Shown here: positions 28,301-43,300 of the stretch, piece after piece
Layout of the letters: each line of letters begins with the position of its first letter
Position numbering within the stretch: the first letter of the stretch is position 1
Assembly (NCBI GenBank): GCA_025618425.1
Contig: CM046836.1
Coordinates: 19,259,243-19,323,242, forward strand
DNA: 64,000 nt
Source: Heliocidaris tuberculata
Taxonomy: Eukaryota; Echinodermata; Echinoidea; Camarodonta; Echinometridae
Reading direction: 5' to 3'
Program-made: the position numbers and the translations under genes
The notes under the pieces: generated by a model
Databases searched by the model: none
What the model saw: the letters and a program-made list of their open reading frames with translations, nothing else
Told to the model about the DNA's origin: nothing

Positions 28301-31300
28301 GAATTCTTAAATATGCTTTTGGACTCACCCTCTGTTGCTGAGCCTTCTGAATGGTGGTGATCTGTTGAGCCACCACAGACAACACTTCAATGTCGATTCT
28401 GTTGAACTCATCAAAGCAAGCCCAGGCACCAGAGCTAGCCAAGCCCTTGAGGAACTTGCCCATGGCCATGAAGTCCAGCTGGTCAGAGCAGTTGAACACC
28501 ACGGTCTGGATGGCCAGAGCCTTTCCAAGATCCTGAGTAAGACAGAGTGTGAAACATATATGTAGGATTTTAAATGACCCTCGATTTGATCCTATTAATG
28601 AGCTAAGATTTAAAACTTAGATATTGACATGTACATTTGTTTATATCAAGCTCTCTGTTTACTAAGAGAAGGAGTTTGTGAATATAACTTGTATGTTAAT
28701 CAAGGGCCATTACCACAATACACACCTTGAATCCCCCAACAAACATGGGCGTCCACCTTTGATTTTCGTAGTGTACATATAGCTTTGTGTTCATAACTAT
28801 GCTATTTGCATATGTGTCTGTGAGTATTCAATTTTATTTTTACTGAAAGTGAACCGGTGTGTCACGTCAGCAGCTCAGCGGCTGGTTAAGATTTTGGGAA
28901 GCATCATGGATGCTTGTCAACTCTGTGGGCATGGCCCACAACCAGGGGGGAAGATGTATACCTTATCCAACATATCGTCCGTACGAATATTAAGATTGGA
29001 TAAGCACTAAAGAGAATTGGATGGGATGTCGGATTAAAAAGAAATTGGTGAAAGAAGCGAAAGGAAGCTAAGGGCAATCTGTTGCGGCTTCAGTGAAAGA
29101 ACTGGACGCATCCTACCGACCATCCAAATTAAGACAAATAAAGGGCCATTACAACAATACACACCTTTAAACTGTGAAACCCAACAAACATGGGCGTCCA
29201 CTTTTGATTTACGTAGTGCACAATTAGCTTCCGTGTTCATAGCTATGCTATTTGCATATGTTTCTGTGAATATTCAATTTTATTTTTATTGAAAGTGAAC
29301 CGGTGTGTCACATCTGCAGCTCAGCGGCTGGTTGAGATTTTGGGAAGCATCATGGATGCTTGTCAACTCTGTGGGTGTGGCCAACAACCAGGGAAGAAGA
29401 TGTATACCTTATCCAAGCACATCGTCCTTACGAATATTTAGATTGGATAAGCACTAAAAAGAAATAGGGGGGATGTAGGAATAAAAAGAAATTGGCGTGA
29501 GAAACGATGCTGTGTGCCATGTTACGAGATTCTGAGCAGGTGGAACAATGCGGAGAGGAGGCTAAGGGCAATCTGTTGTGGCTTCAGTGAAAGAACTGGA
29601 TGCATCCTACTGACCATCCACATTAAGACAAATAAAGGCCATTACCATAGTACACACCTTTAAACTGTGAACACCGAACAAACATGGGCGTTCACCTTTG
29701 ATTTTTGTAGTGTACATATAGCTTTTGTTTTCATAGCTATGCTATTTGCATATGTGTCTGTGAATATCTAATTTTATTTTTATTGAAAACGAACCAGTGT
29801 GTCACGTCAGCAGCTAAGCGGCCGGTTGAGATTTTGGGAAGCATCGTTGATGCTTGTCAACTCTGTGGGCATGGCCCACAACCAGGGAGGAAGATGTATA
29901 CCTTATCCAAGCACATCATTCGTACGAATATTAAGATTGGATAAGCACTAAAAAGAGTTGTGGGAAGTCAGAATAAAAAGAAATTGGTGTGAGAAGCGAT
30001 GCTGTGTGCCATGTTATGAGATCATGAGCAGGTGGAACAATGCGGAGAGGAGGCTAAGGGCAATCTGTTGCAACTTCAGTGAAAGAACTGGAAGCATCCT
30101 ACCGACCATCCAAATGAAGATAAAGAAGCACACCAGAAGTCAAATCCAATTTAACGCAGGCTGAATTCTTTGGGGGTTTTGCTGTGTGTATGGGAGCCAA
30201 CCATACATTCAATATCGTTTGGAACGTCATTCAACCTAGACGAGTATACCAAGTGGTGAACATGACTGATGATGCAGTGATTTCCCTGAAGCTGAAACAT
30301 AGAGGAGCTAAGGCGAATTTATCAAGGAGCGGTAATGAGCTGAAGCTGTTAATGGACCAGCAACGTCCAAAGGCAGCAGTGAAAGAAACATTCACGAAGT
30401 ATGAACGTGCTTTCACAGACATTCAAGAAGCACATGATAGTTACATAGAGACCATCAAGGACAATCCCACCTTCGCCAAGGAAGAGGAGTGGATGGAGGA
30501 GTGTCAGAAGACATTCTCAGTCTCAAGTTGACCACCATAGATTATCACTCTAAGAACTCCAGTGCCTGAAGAACAACAGAAAGAGAGCAAATCTGACAAA
30601 GTAGAGCCAGGTGAATCTAGATGCAGTGTACAAATGGAAAAGCCGAAATTACCAAAGTTCACTGGTGATGTCAGAGACTATGGAGTAATTAAGTCAGGTA
30701 TTATGCATCTCGTAGATGCCAGATACACAAAGATTCAAGGTTCCTTCTGTTGACAATACCTTTTTAAAAAAAATTTAAATCAAAATTCACTATGCCTTGA
30801 AAATTCGAAATGATACCTTTAAACTGATAGTGGTAACATTTCTACCTCTGGTGGAAAGTGATCACTTCATTAGAGTAAAATTAGAGTAAAATTATATTGT
30901 ACTTCATGAGCAGAAGAAATCTGCAAGAGCATTCCCTTTTCATTACAGAATCTTCCACTATTCCTGCACGTACCTTGGTAGTCTCTGTCTTGCCAGTACC
31001 AGCTGGACCAGCTGGGGCACCACCAAACTTGAGATGGAGAGCACCAGTCAGGGTCAGGTAACACCGATCAGTCAAGGGTGTGATGACAAGACGTCCGCTG
31101 TTACCAAGGTACTCATAGCCATAGGAGAACTCGGCATTCACTGCACGTACAAAGAGACCATTCTCTACCCAGTAGTACCTGAAAGCAGAACACGAATTAT
31201 GATCAGAAATATAGCACAACCTGTTACTTTTGCACTATCTGGTAAAGCCTAACAAAACTGTAACATACAGTATGCACTTTCAAGGGGAAAACATATCCTT

Positions 31301-34300
31301 GGTAATATTTTACATAGAATGGAAGCACAAAAACCAGTGTTTAAAAAAAAAAATTGCAGAAAGATAACAAACTTTTTTGAGATTTTAACTGATCATCAAA
31401 TAACCTTAAATTGGCAAATCGTCAGTGAATGTGTAAGGTCATCTTTGGCTACTATCCATCACTCTCAGTTTAACTCATAATTGACTCCATTTATTAATGA
31501 TGGTGTTCATTACAAGCAATACTCTCCATGTGCACAGTGAACCCTTTCATAAAGACCATTCAAGGAAGACAAGAAATATGGTCAGTATATTGGTTGTCCT
31601 TATTTTACTTTACTTTAGTACAAGTTTCAATATAAAACATGATTCAAGGGAAACAAACACATAAAAGTCTTTATATAAAGGTAGTCTTTCTATACAGGTG
31701 GTCACTAAACCGTGTTTCACCGTGCAATGATCTGGTGGGACAGAAACACTGATTTATTGAAGAAAATACCTGAGCTGACTGATCCACTCAAAGTCGTTGC
31801 TATTCTGGACTTTCTCTTCCACCATTTTGGCGACCACATCCCTGGCATGAACTTCTATAACGATGAGAGCGGACAGGACCGCTCGCTGGATCTTTTGAAG
31901 TGGGCCTCGGACCAGGGCTACCAAGTCTGCGATCTGTCATGGATCAAATATATGTATAAATGAATATATTGTTCACGTCATTCAACTTATTTCTACAATC
32001 TACTGTCATCAATAGATAAAAACACTAAAATGCTTATAAAACTTTTATTTGATCCTCTTTGGCACTGTATCTATTTAACCGCAAGTTCAAACGCATGAAA
32101 GATGGACACTGTTTCGAAGCAAGAACATCATTGAGGTAGAAAACTTCGAACAAACTGATTTCCATTATCATCTACTAAGAATTAGAATGTGTATAGAGTG
32201 GCAATGAATTTTAAGGCACCAATTTTTTTACATTGAAGGTCACATGATGATCAACATTTACTACTGCTATGCTTTGAATGCATACAGTGAAAAGAACACC
32301 ATGATAAAGAATGAAAATGACAGTTTCTCTTCAATGATGCAGTTTCCAGGGGAGCGTTTCATCAAGTGTTTTGTCAGTGATTTTTACTGACAAATTTGCT
32401 CTCAGCCAATCAGATGCAAGGATTTCAGTAGCTTATAACAGTTGTCGGTAAAAATCACTGACAAAACGCTTGATGAAACGCTCCCCAGGTTCCCACAGAA
32501 GTTTGAGAACCAAATTCCATGGAAGGCTCCCATAGCCACACATGGCCAACACCCACAATCAATTTCCATAACTTTCCAGGTTTTTCCATGACAGTGGTTA
32601 CCCTGGATTTCAATGGCATATTGAAAGACTTGATTGGCATAGAGACTTTGGTAGGTGGACTTATTGTTGTCATTTATTCTTTGTTGATACGGGTAATCAG
32701 TGCATTGTTTCATGAAACCGTTGTAGGTTCAAGTTTGCCGACATCCCATTGAAACGCTTGTTAATTTTGACAAAAGTGTTTCAATGGGTTGTTGGCGAAT
32801 TTGTACTTCAGACAGTTTTGTGAACCTCTGCCCAGTTTCCCTACGACACCAGAGTGTAACTAACCTGTTGGTAGAGTTTCTCTGAGAGATCTGGTAGGAC
32901 CTTTTTCTCTAGAGCCTCCTCTACCATGGTAGTCCAGAAGGTCTGGCAGCCAGCAATGACCACCTGACCAGGCCAGTTCAACACCCACTCTGTTCTCTCC
33001 GTCTGGTTTAAACAAGAAAAAAATAAGTTATTGCAAATAGAGGTAGAATCTAATCTGCAACCATAACAACAAGAACATTGTTAAGTTTTGTTAAATGGTA
33101 ATGATGTTGTTCTGTGATGTTACATTTATGTCCCACTTTTTATTCCGCTGTTCAACAAGCCCTGTGCTTCCTTCTAGGTACATGTATTCCATCGTTAATA
33201 CTTGTATAGTTTGCATCAAAAATGATATAAATGTATCTTATGAACTATTAATGACAAATAAAAGAACTGACCTACACTAAGGTGAATTTAAATTCTTACT
33301 AAATTCCTGGAGTTGCGCACTGGTTATGTGGCTCATACAGGATAAGCTTCCATGTTAAAATGGAGGAATCTCTAAAGGCAAAATAAAGAATGTACTTCAC
33401 TGGGTTTGCTTTTAAGAGAAATAAAAAGAATGTAGGATTCATCATATCAGTTTAAAAGGACAAAAATAGTATCATTTCTCCCAAAGAAAAATGATTCGCT
33501 AGCATGATGGTCCATCCCCCCCCCCTCCCTCTACCAACATTAGTAACATACCTTGGGGTACTGCCCCAGGGACTTGGCCTGCATCTTTCTGAGTCTTTCG
33601 CTCATGACCCTCTCCATCTCCAAGAGCCAATCCTCCACATTTACTAACTCTTCTTCCCTCCCCCAAACATTCCTTCCCTCCCAAAGCTAGCCCATCCATG
33701 ACCTACCTTCGGATACTGCTCTAGGGACTTGCCCAGGATCTCTCGAAGACTCTCTCTCATGACCCTCTCCACCTCAAGGAGCCAATCCTCCACATTACCC
33801 TTTGGATAGAGGGATTGAGAGAAAGGCACCATCTCACCGTCACTGGAGAACATCTGGGTGATCTCAAGGTCATCTTCAAATCTCAGCTGGAAAGAGTGAG
33901 TGAGAAGAAAATTGTGAATTTTTTTTTCTTCAAATTCCTTATATTTGAATGAAGATTTGAAAACTGAGTTAATCTAAATTTTAAGGCAAGCAAGAAGAAG
34001 TCAGTTATAATGACTCCACTGTAGTAAACCAAAGCCCAACTTTTGATTCTATTCTACACTATTGTCCATTGTATTCTATTCCACAAATGTAATCATATCA
34101 TGCAGCTAAAAAAAAAAAAAAAAAAGACTCACCCTCGCAATGTTCTCAAAGCATTTCCTGAGATGGGGCTGGACAGCCGTTGGATCTTTCGTCTGGGAGA
34201 GGATCTCAAGCAGCTCATCGTCGGACAGGAAGTAGAACCTGGGAAAGGAGGCCCTCTTGGTCTCCAGGTACTCACTGAGACCTTTCTGGACCTGGTCCAG

Positions 34301-37300
34301 GAGCTTGTTGCATTCCTTTAGGTTGTCCAGAAGCCTTGCATCTGGACACAGGGAAATGACCTAATGGACAGCAAGCAAAAGATATAGATGCATCAAAGTT
34401 TATGTTTAGTAGTTTTCTAAGAGCTTGCAATTTTTCAGAATTTATAAGAAGTCAGTCCAATTGTTTGACTATCAAGAAAATAGGAATCTTCATCAATCAC
34501 AAGTTTGTACCACAAATATGTGAAAGAGATGATACATTTCATGAAGAAGATACAGTCGAGAGTTACCAAATTGAAAGCACAAGTCAAATCAAATGTTCAG
34601 GACAAAACAAGAATGGGAGGAACAGAACAGAAAAATCTAACAGGAAAGAAAGAATCACAAGGAATTTTTCCAACAAAATTAAAACGAATAACAGAACATT
34701 TGAGCGAAGAGCATGTGATACCAACCTGTGGGTTTTCCTTGGCGTTCTTCATGATACGTCTCCACATGCGGTCCATGGTCTGGTAACGTTTGCCCTCTAC
34801 AGGGAGCTGTCTGTTGATATCATCGGAGCTGAAGATGGGCTCAAGGTAAAGCCAGGAGCGTTGACAGACCAGCCATTCATCTAACACATCCTGGAACACA
34901 GCAGTGGGTGTGAATGAAGAATTTGGTTTTATTGTTCAACTGCAAATATGATGCTGACTGTGCACTGTATGAAAGAGTCTTCATATCTCACATAATATAA
35001 TAATGATTTGCCATTTTCTTTAGTGCCATAAAGTGCCAATCCTGGCTGAACCTTAAAACTTCAGTGAAAAACTTTAGTGAATAAAATAATAAAGTTACTG
35101 CATGCAAAAGAAGAGAATACCAACAATGCATGTATACAACTGAAATATAAAACATGAAAACATTATGAACCTTCAGCCATTTTGAATAAATTTGCATAAA
35201 TTTGCATGAATAATGAATTTCAAAATTCTGTGTAGAAGTTTGGAAGCCCCCACCCAGCCCTATCAGATAAAACAATCGGAATCAAAATCCGATGTGAAAT
35301 AGAGGAGAAGTAGCATTTTTCGTCAATTTTGAATAAATTTGCATAAATTTGCATAATTAATGAATTTCAAAATTCTGTGTAGAAGTTTGGAAGCCCCCAC
35401 CCAGCCCTATCAGATAAAACAATCGGAATCAAAATCCGATGTGAAATAGAGGAGAAGTAGATTTTTCGTCACTTTTGAATAAATTTGCATGAATTTGCAT
35501 AATTAATGAATTTCACGATTCTGTGTAGAAGTTTGGAAGCCCTCACCAAGCCCTATCAGATAAAACAATCAGAATCAAAATCGGCCAAGAAATGACGGAG
35601 AAGTAGCATTTTCTAACATTTGAGCACACACGGACAGACGGACGGACGGACGGACACACACACACACACGCACACACACGCACACGCACGCACACCGTTT
35701 CATAGTCCCCTCGCGAACTTCGTTCGGCGGGGACAATAATAAGCATACAGGAGCAATCTATGGAAACTTGACCTGATTGGCAGCTGGAATAACAAGATGA
35801 TCTTCCTCTATCAAACTCACCTGTGTCATTCTGAGTTTTCCTTCCCACGTATTGATCCTCTCTTCAAAGGGTTTCTTGAAGGGTGAGAAGGACATACTCT
35901 GGGTCATGACGATGTGATCGTCCAGCAGCTGAGTGCATTCATCAGATCCCTTCATGATGAACGTACCTGTGTCCTTGTATGGCATGATCTCAAACACTAC
36001 CGGCTTCCACTCGCCTTCCATTTTGTCCAGAGCCTAGTTTAACAACAGTAATAAAGATGTAGTTGGGAGTTGATACAAGTTGCAAAAATAAGCGCAGCAA
36101 TCATTACAAGATTTCTAATTTTTTTTAATCTATAATTTTCCATTCCTCCTTCAGGCACTGCAAGAGTAATCAGAAGTATTCAGTACTGCTATTACTTATC
36201 ATCGCCAAACTATAAAGAAAAAAAAAGAGATACTGATACAGAAAGAAAGTGAGAGACAGAAATAATGAAAGAGAAACATCACCTACCTGTTCAATGGAAT
36301 ACTCCTTGCCAGCAATCTCAGCCACCTTGGCAATCTTGTCAATGTGTGCTTCCAGGTTCATCTCCAAGCACTTGCTAAATGTCAGTGTGGCCTTCGGGAC
36401 CAGGGTAAAGCCCAGCTCCTTCGACAGGATGTCCCAATGGCGGCTCCTCATACCAGGGTTACGCAGACCCTGGATGAGGGGGATGAAAGGCTTGAAATCC
36501 TCGATCCATCCCTTGATCTTCTGTGCGACCAGTTGCACACCTACAATAAAATAAAATATACCCCTCTGATTACCACAATTCAAAAAACATCACAGAATTC
36601 ATACAGGTATTTCCTTCAATAACAGGAATAAGGTGAAAGATATACAAGAGTTTTCATGCTGAGAGGCCTGTTTTGAATAGAGTGGAAGTACGAGCAGAGT
36701 TATATACAGTGCTGTTTCCAAAATATCATCATTAACTGAACTTCTGCTGGTAGAACTATTTAAAATTTCGCAGGTGTTAACTAAATTTTTTTGGGGGAGG
36801 GGGCTGTTTGCTTGTTTCGGGGTAATTTTGGAGAATAAATATTACTTTTACACTCTAAACACATAATCTGATGTATTAAACTACATGTAAGATCATCAAT
36901 GCTTGTAACTTCAATTTCAAGGTACATGATTACTTCCTGTTGAAGCAAACAATCATCAACTAGCAAATGTAATACCAACTTTAAAAGCAACGCTATAGTT
37001 CTCATTTGACTGCACCTACCTGGAATGTCTTTGAAGATCTTGACACACTTGTGAATGGTCATGAAGGAGTCGTTGACCTGCTTGTCGCACTGCTCAGAGT
37101 CAATGGTGGTCAGCGGATCGGTCATCCAGCTCTCGTGCCACTTGAGCCAGTCGGAGCAGGTGATCCAGAGATTCTTGAAGGGTTCAAAGTCCCTAACCAG
37201 CCTGCTAAGCTTGTCATACTGAACAGAAGAAAAAAAAAGGTGAACATCATTATCAAGTATTGAACTGTACAGCCCCAGACAGAACTGCAAATGAGTAAAA

Positions 37301-40300
37301 GAAATAAATGTCTAACCAATGCATCTACAGATTAAAGAGAGAACCATGGATGTGTTGAATATACATGTAATGCCAAAAAAAAAAGTGAAACATGATGTGA
37401 AACATATTCATATCACCATGGTTTTTATTGTTTGGCACACAATTTGACCCTATACATGACGAAGCTCCAGTTAACTCTGAATACCCCATTAGAAATAATT
37501 TGTTCAGTAAAAATATTGAAATAAGCTGCATACACAGATCTGGGGATGAATATTCTACAATTAAGTGCCTGTTCCATGCCAAAATGAAATCAAATTTGAA
37601 AGGTACAACCTTTTATCTGAGGGAACATCATGGTTTCAGGTAGGAGAATTAACAATGTGATTGTAACCTTAAATTTCATTTTTGTTTTAAAAAAACACAA
37701 TGGCCTTCTTTTACCGACTAAACTTAAACAAAACTGACTTACATTAGTGACTGGCATCTCAAAGAGACGTTCTCTGTTGTTGTACATCGCAGCAAGCTGT
37801 TGGCATTCCTTGAGCTGTTTGTTCACCCTTCGCACCTCATTGGCTACTTCATGGGCCTTGCCGATGTCTGTATGGGCAGCGAACCCAGCAACAACCATCT
37901 ATGGATAAAAAAGTCAAAGGTGACTGGGCTCATCAATGCAGTGATCATGTGGCCAGGGGAGCATTTCATCAAGCGTTTTGTCAGTGATTTCTACCGACAA
38001 ATTTGCTCTCAGCCAATCAGATGCGAGGATTTCAGTAGCTTATAACAGCTGTTGGTTAAAATCACTGACAAAACGCTTGATGAAACGCTCCCCTGGTCTT
38101 GCTTTACATGTACATGAACAATTTAAATCTCAATTATCAAGGAAAAGATTCCTCAATCACAGCTCACAGCCAGTAAGAAGATTTTTTTTGTGTACAGAAC
38201 ATGCATTGTACTGTCTTTTTTCCGGTGGGGGGTCAATAAATAAGAAACTTAATACACAAGTCCAAACTAGAGAGTAGCTAGGCCGAGTTATTTTGATGCT
38301 CTCTAATCAGCAGGGGGGTGAATTTCACCTCATGCAAATTCATAAACATTTTTGTTGAATATGTACTGGACACCACATACCTGAAGGCCATCAAGACGAT
38401 CCTGAAATGTGTTCTGGTCTGTCACCTGGATCTTCTGGAACCGTTCCTGGTCCTCATCCAGCTGGACGTACGTATTGTCCATCTGTTCAGCAATCTTATG
38501 AGGCCAGCCAATGGCATTCCATCTAGTAGGATAGGGTGGAAACAAGTGTTTAGCTTTACCTTGTATTGGGATTACTATTCTTTCTTCTTCTTCTTCTTAC
38601 CTCACTCTCTTCTCTTTCTTTCTTTCTTTCTTTCTCTCTCTCTCTCTCTTTCATGCTGTTTCTCTCTTTCTATCTTTCATGCAATCTCTCTCTCTTTCTC
38701 TCTCTCTCTTGACCTCCTCTTTCATCTTTAAATATCTATATTGCCCATTTTAATGACACCACCTCATGAAACACTTGGCTTTACTGACTCTAGCAAAAAA
38801 ACAACCAAAAAAAAGAGGAGAGAGAGAGAAACAATTTTTCCCCAAAGTACTTACTTGAGATTGAAGTCATCAGTGGAAAGACTGTAGTAGAACTCTTCAA
38901 TGAGCTCATAATCAGTCATGGCCTTGTCAATGAGTTCCTGGTGCTCCTTGAGCTTGTCCGGGATGGTCTTCATCCATTCCTTCTGCTCAGACAGATCTTC
39001 AATGCAGTTGGGCTTCTCGTAAAGCTTTCTGGAGATGTACTTGAACTCTTCACATGCCTGTAAGTACAATGGAAATTTAGAACTTAATTGTTCTGAAAAA
39101 GTATTGGAATTAAACTGATATAGAAAGACTTAATGGAACAGAGGAAGGCTGTTGATATACAAGGAGTCGTTATACACAAGGACAATTACCAAGATTAAGT
39201 TTGAACTGAGCAAACAAACTGTGAAAAAGAAACAAGAGCATGGTCTCCATAAGCAGGTGACAATATTTACAGATAATTAGTAAGGCATCTTTTCAACTCC
39301 CCCCCCCTAAAGAATAACACGCATTCTCCATTCAGGCAAAATTTAATATGATCAGCTTTGTTACATACTTTATTGGTCAGAATTTGAAATTAAACACCAT
39401 TCTAACCAGAGATTACTTGATATTATTTTTCCAGTGGTACATTTACATTTAACAGAGCTGTTTTCAACCCCTGAATAATCATTGCCCTATCAGGCATAAC
39501 TCACATCTTCAGCCTGGGTGCGAAGCTTCTTGGCTAGGAGTTCCAGCAGAGCGTTAGCCATGGCCTTGCGCTTCTTGGACAGATTCTGCCTGACGGTCTC
39601 AGTGCTGATGAAGAAGGGTCCAATCATGATGTTGGAAGGGATGGTGTTTTCCAGGAACTCCTTTCGATCCAAGTGCATCTCAATCTCCTTCTTGACCTCA
39701 GCCGCTGTGTGTTCTGTGGCATCATACTCTCTGTTAAAAGAAAGCATGGAATTTTTACCTCAACCATTTCATAATCACAGTAGTATTAGAGGAGAAATAT
39801 CTCCCAGACAATTTGACAAATCTGAGATAACTATCTATCCACGATAATTAACGAACAGAAAACTAACATTATCCCTGCACCACACCCCACCCCACCCATG
39901 CCAAATCTATAACTACCCCTCCAAAGACTATTATCCATCCTTCTGAGAAAACTACCGACATATGAAAACTACCAATGGACTACTCCCAACAAACCCTGGA
40001 TTTTTTCCTGATAAAATGAAATTATTTATCCATTCAGGGTCGTAATCCTCTACAGTAGTTGCCCAAAGGACGGTTCTCCTAGCCTGATATATGGTATGCA
40101 TTTCTTTCATCTCCAATGGTAAAACACAATTTAGTAGTTACATTGTATGTTCAAAACGTAATGAAGAGAGTCTCAATATTTAACATTTCATAGAAGATAA
40201 TTAAACAAGAACAACAAAAACAATATGTCAGCCATTATTCATGACGACCTAACTCCTGCCACACTCACTTCATGTAGTCACTAAGTTCTAGGTTGTTGAC

Positions 40301-43300
40301 CTCCAGGAACTGTTCATATGCCCTAGCGTACGCCCTGAGGGGAATGAGTGACTTGCGGATGGCAGTACGGATGGTTTCTCTCAGCTCCTCCACACGAGGC
40401 TCATGCTCACCAACAGACTCCAGCAGGGGAGTGTCTGCCCAGGAAATGTCCTCCAGGACATACTATGAATTGGTAAGGAGAAAGAATAGTAGGATGTTGG
40501 ATAAAACAGATTCATGTCACATTGGAATGAATAACAATTATTCAAGCAATTATCAGTGCTCAGATGAACATTATTTGTAAAAGTTTTCTATACGAAAGCC
40601 TATTCACTTTTTTTCCATACACCTTTATAAAAAGTAAATATTTAAAAAATAATTTTGAGTCACTAACTACAGCAGGATAATTTATTCATTGTTGTCTTAT
40701 GGCAATGAGAACAATGACAATGATAATGATATTGACAATGATGATGATGATGATGATGATGATGCTGCTGATAATGAGTATGACAATGATGATGATTAAT
40801 GATTATGAAAACAGCTTGATGACCACATGTCTTTACTTAATCAGGAAAAGATCTTTTGACTCATTCTCTTTATACATTCAACGCATGATATCCATTACTC
40901 ATTCGCTAACTACATGGGACAAACTTAGTATTACCTTTTCAAGCTGAGGCACATTCTGGGTGGCTCCTATGCCTTTGTCAAACAGACCAACCATTGACGG
41001 CTCAAAGTTGGTCAAGTTCGTACTGAAATGGCTGCCCTCTTTGTCCAGAATCAGATCAACTAAGAACAAGCTATTTCTCTTGGGCCTGAAAAAGGCATCA
41101 AATGATAAAATAGGTATTATTACATCCCCAATTTTCTGAAAAGAGAGTTCAAACAGTGAAATAGCTCTTATTTCATCCAAACTATGCATTTGCAACATTC
41201 ATATAAAGGTATGTACATGAATATATATGACTTTAGTTTAGATTTATATTTTGATTTGACTTTTTGATTTATCATCATTCACAAATACATTTTCGAAATC
41301 AGAAACAACATATACAATGCATGAGGTAATGAAAAAATTCATTCATGTGTAGAAAGACAAAGCAACTATGTAGTTTTATGACAACATGTATCTAAAAAAA
41401 TGATCAGTCAATCTGAACATCTAAAACTCAATAAAACCTTTACATGAATCTTTGCACCCTCACAGAATTGGCCACTCAAAGGCACATTATATTACACAGT
41501 ATGTTAAATATGCATATCTGAGGAATGAACTCACTTGTATGGACTGTTGATGAGGTCTTCACCCCATGTCATCTCCTCTTCGGGTAGCTCCATGACAGAG
41601 AAGGATGAATCAATGATCATCTGGGTGAAATTCACTAAGGAATCTTGAACAAGGTACCTCAGAGAATCCTGTCAGAAATATATGACATCAAATGTGACTA
41701 CTAGCATCTAGAATTGATTTTACTGAATTTCACAAAATACTTAACATTTAAGGTCACTTAGTTGTCAGTTTCCATATGCATTGCATCATAATTCGCTGAT
41801 ACCAGATTTTGGTTGAATTACCAATTAATGTGTGTGAGGTCTCCCAAGCAAGCAGCGAAACCAGGGAGATGGGTCTGACCATGGGTCTGTCCCACCACAA
41901 AATTACTCCAGCTGGGGAGATTTATGATGATGATGACATTTCCTTACACTGTAGTAGGAGGAGGGCACAATGCATTACATAAGAACTGCCTGTCATCAAA
42001 AGTGAAGTCCACTCTCGGTGACTGACAACACCTGATATAAGGTAATCACCCGAATGGTTTCAAATTCCCTATGAGAACCCACTACTATGTGACTGCAAAT
42101 TCAGACACATATACATGATGAGAGAGGTTATAGATGGATGGAGAGGTTATAGAGTTGGGAAAAAAGGACAGACAGAGGGGAGAAATACAGACACAGAGAG
42201 GGAAAAATACAGACACAGAGAGGAAAAAAAAACAGAACAGAGAGGGAAAACTACAGGAAAATAGCAGACACAAAATCAAAACTATAACAATAATAATTTC
42301 TTGAAAATAAATAGCCTGCTATGGACACACTTAAAGGCTCGTTCAAATACGAAGCGGTAAACCACCTCAAAGAAAACATGAGGTTTATTTAAGTGTACTC
42401 GGCTTCACATTTCTGTATCTTATAACACACAAATAGGAAGAAATGGACAACTTGACCAGGATAGGTGTAGAAACTCACCTGCATGCAGAACTTGACCATC
42501 TCCATGAACTTCTTGAGTTTGGATCTCTGGTAGACCTCCCAGTTAGACTCGTGGAGGTTGAACCATCCCTTGCCTACATCACGCAGACTGGTCCGGATTG
42601 CAGCACGCAATGTGGTGATCCAGGTGTCCTTCAGGAACAGCTGGACCTGGATCAAGGAGAGTAGCATTCTTAAAGGTTAAAATATATTCTGATAAAGACA
42701 AACACACAGACAATGACATATAAAAAATGAAAAAAAAACTACATGTATGCTTGTTTTACTAACAAACATTGATTCTAATTAAGCCAAGTGGTCAAAAGTA
42801 ACATTTCAGATTCTTAACAAAAATATCTGACAATTTTATATGGGGGACAATATCAACAGTAAGAGTGTGACTTGAGGATAAAATACATTGGTCAGATTGA
42901 TTCACTGATTTGGGTACAGAATAACACTGTATAATTGGCATGCCCTTGTAACTATCACTCGATTGCCCACTAATAATTCTGTACAATCTTATGGCCTATC
43001 TGCAATTCCACAAAAAGTATGTTTCCATTTCCTACATGTATGAGGCGAGGAGGGTTTCTAAAAGGTATTTCCTTTTTTGTACCTTTGCATCTGGAAAAAA
43101 AAATTACATTCTAGATCTGCAAAAGACATTCATCATCTGAGCTGAACTTGAAATTATATCATTTAACCTATTGCCTACAGGAGCTGGGTGGTTCCCATTA
43201 TCAGTCTACAGGGAATGAGAGAATTCAGTCTTCAATGGGTTTAACAAAAAAATCCACTCTTTACCTGTGAACTCTGTTGACTCTGAGTCTGTTCAAACTC

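Noticed and set aside
30184..30750. A free-standing host gene encoding ~115 and ~63 residues
   Set aside because: The second frame has a gag-core-like motif and both are broken by stops, so a retroelement relic is the better reading.
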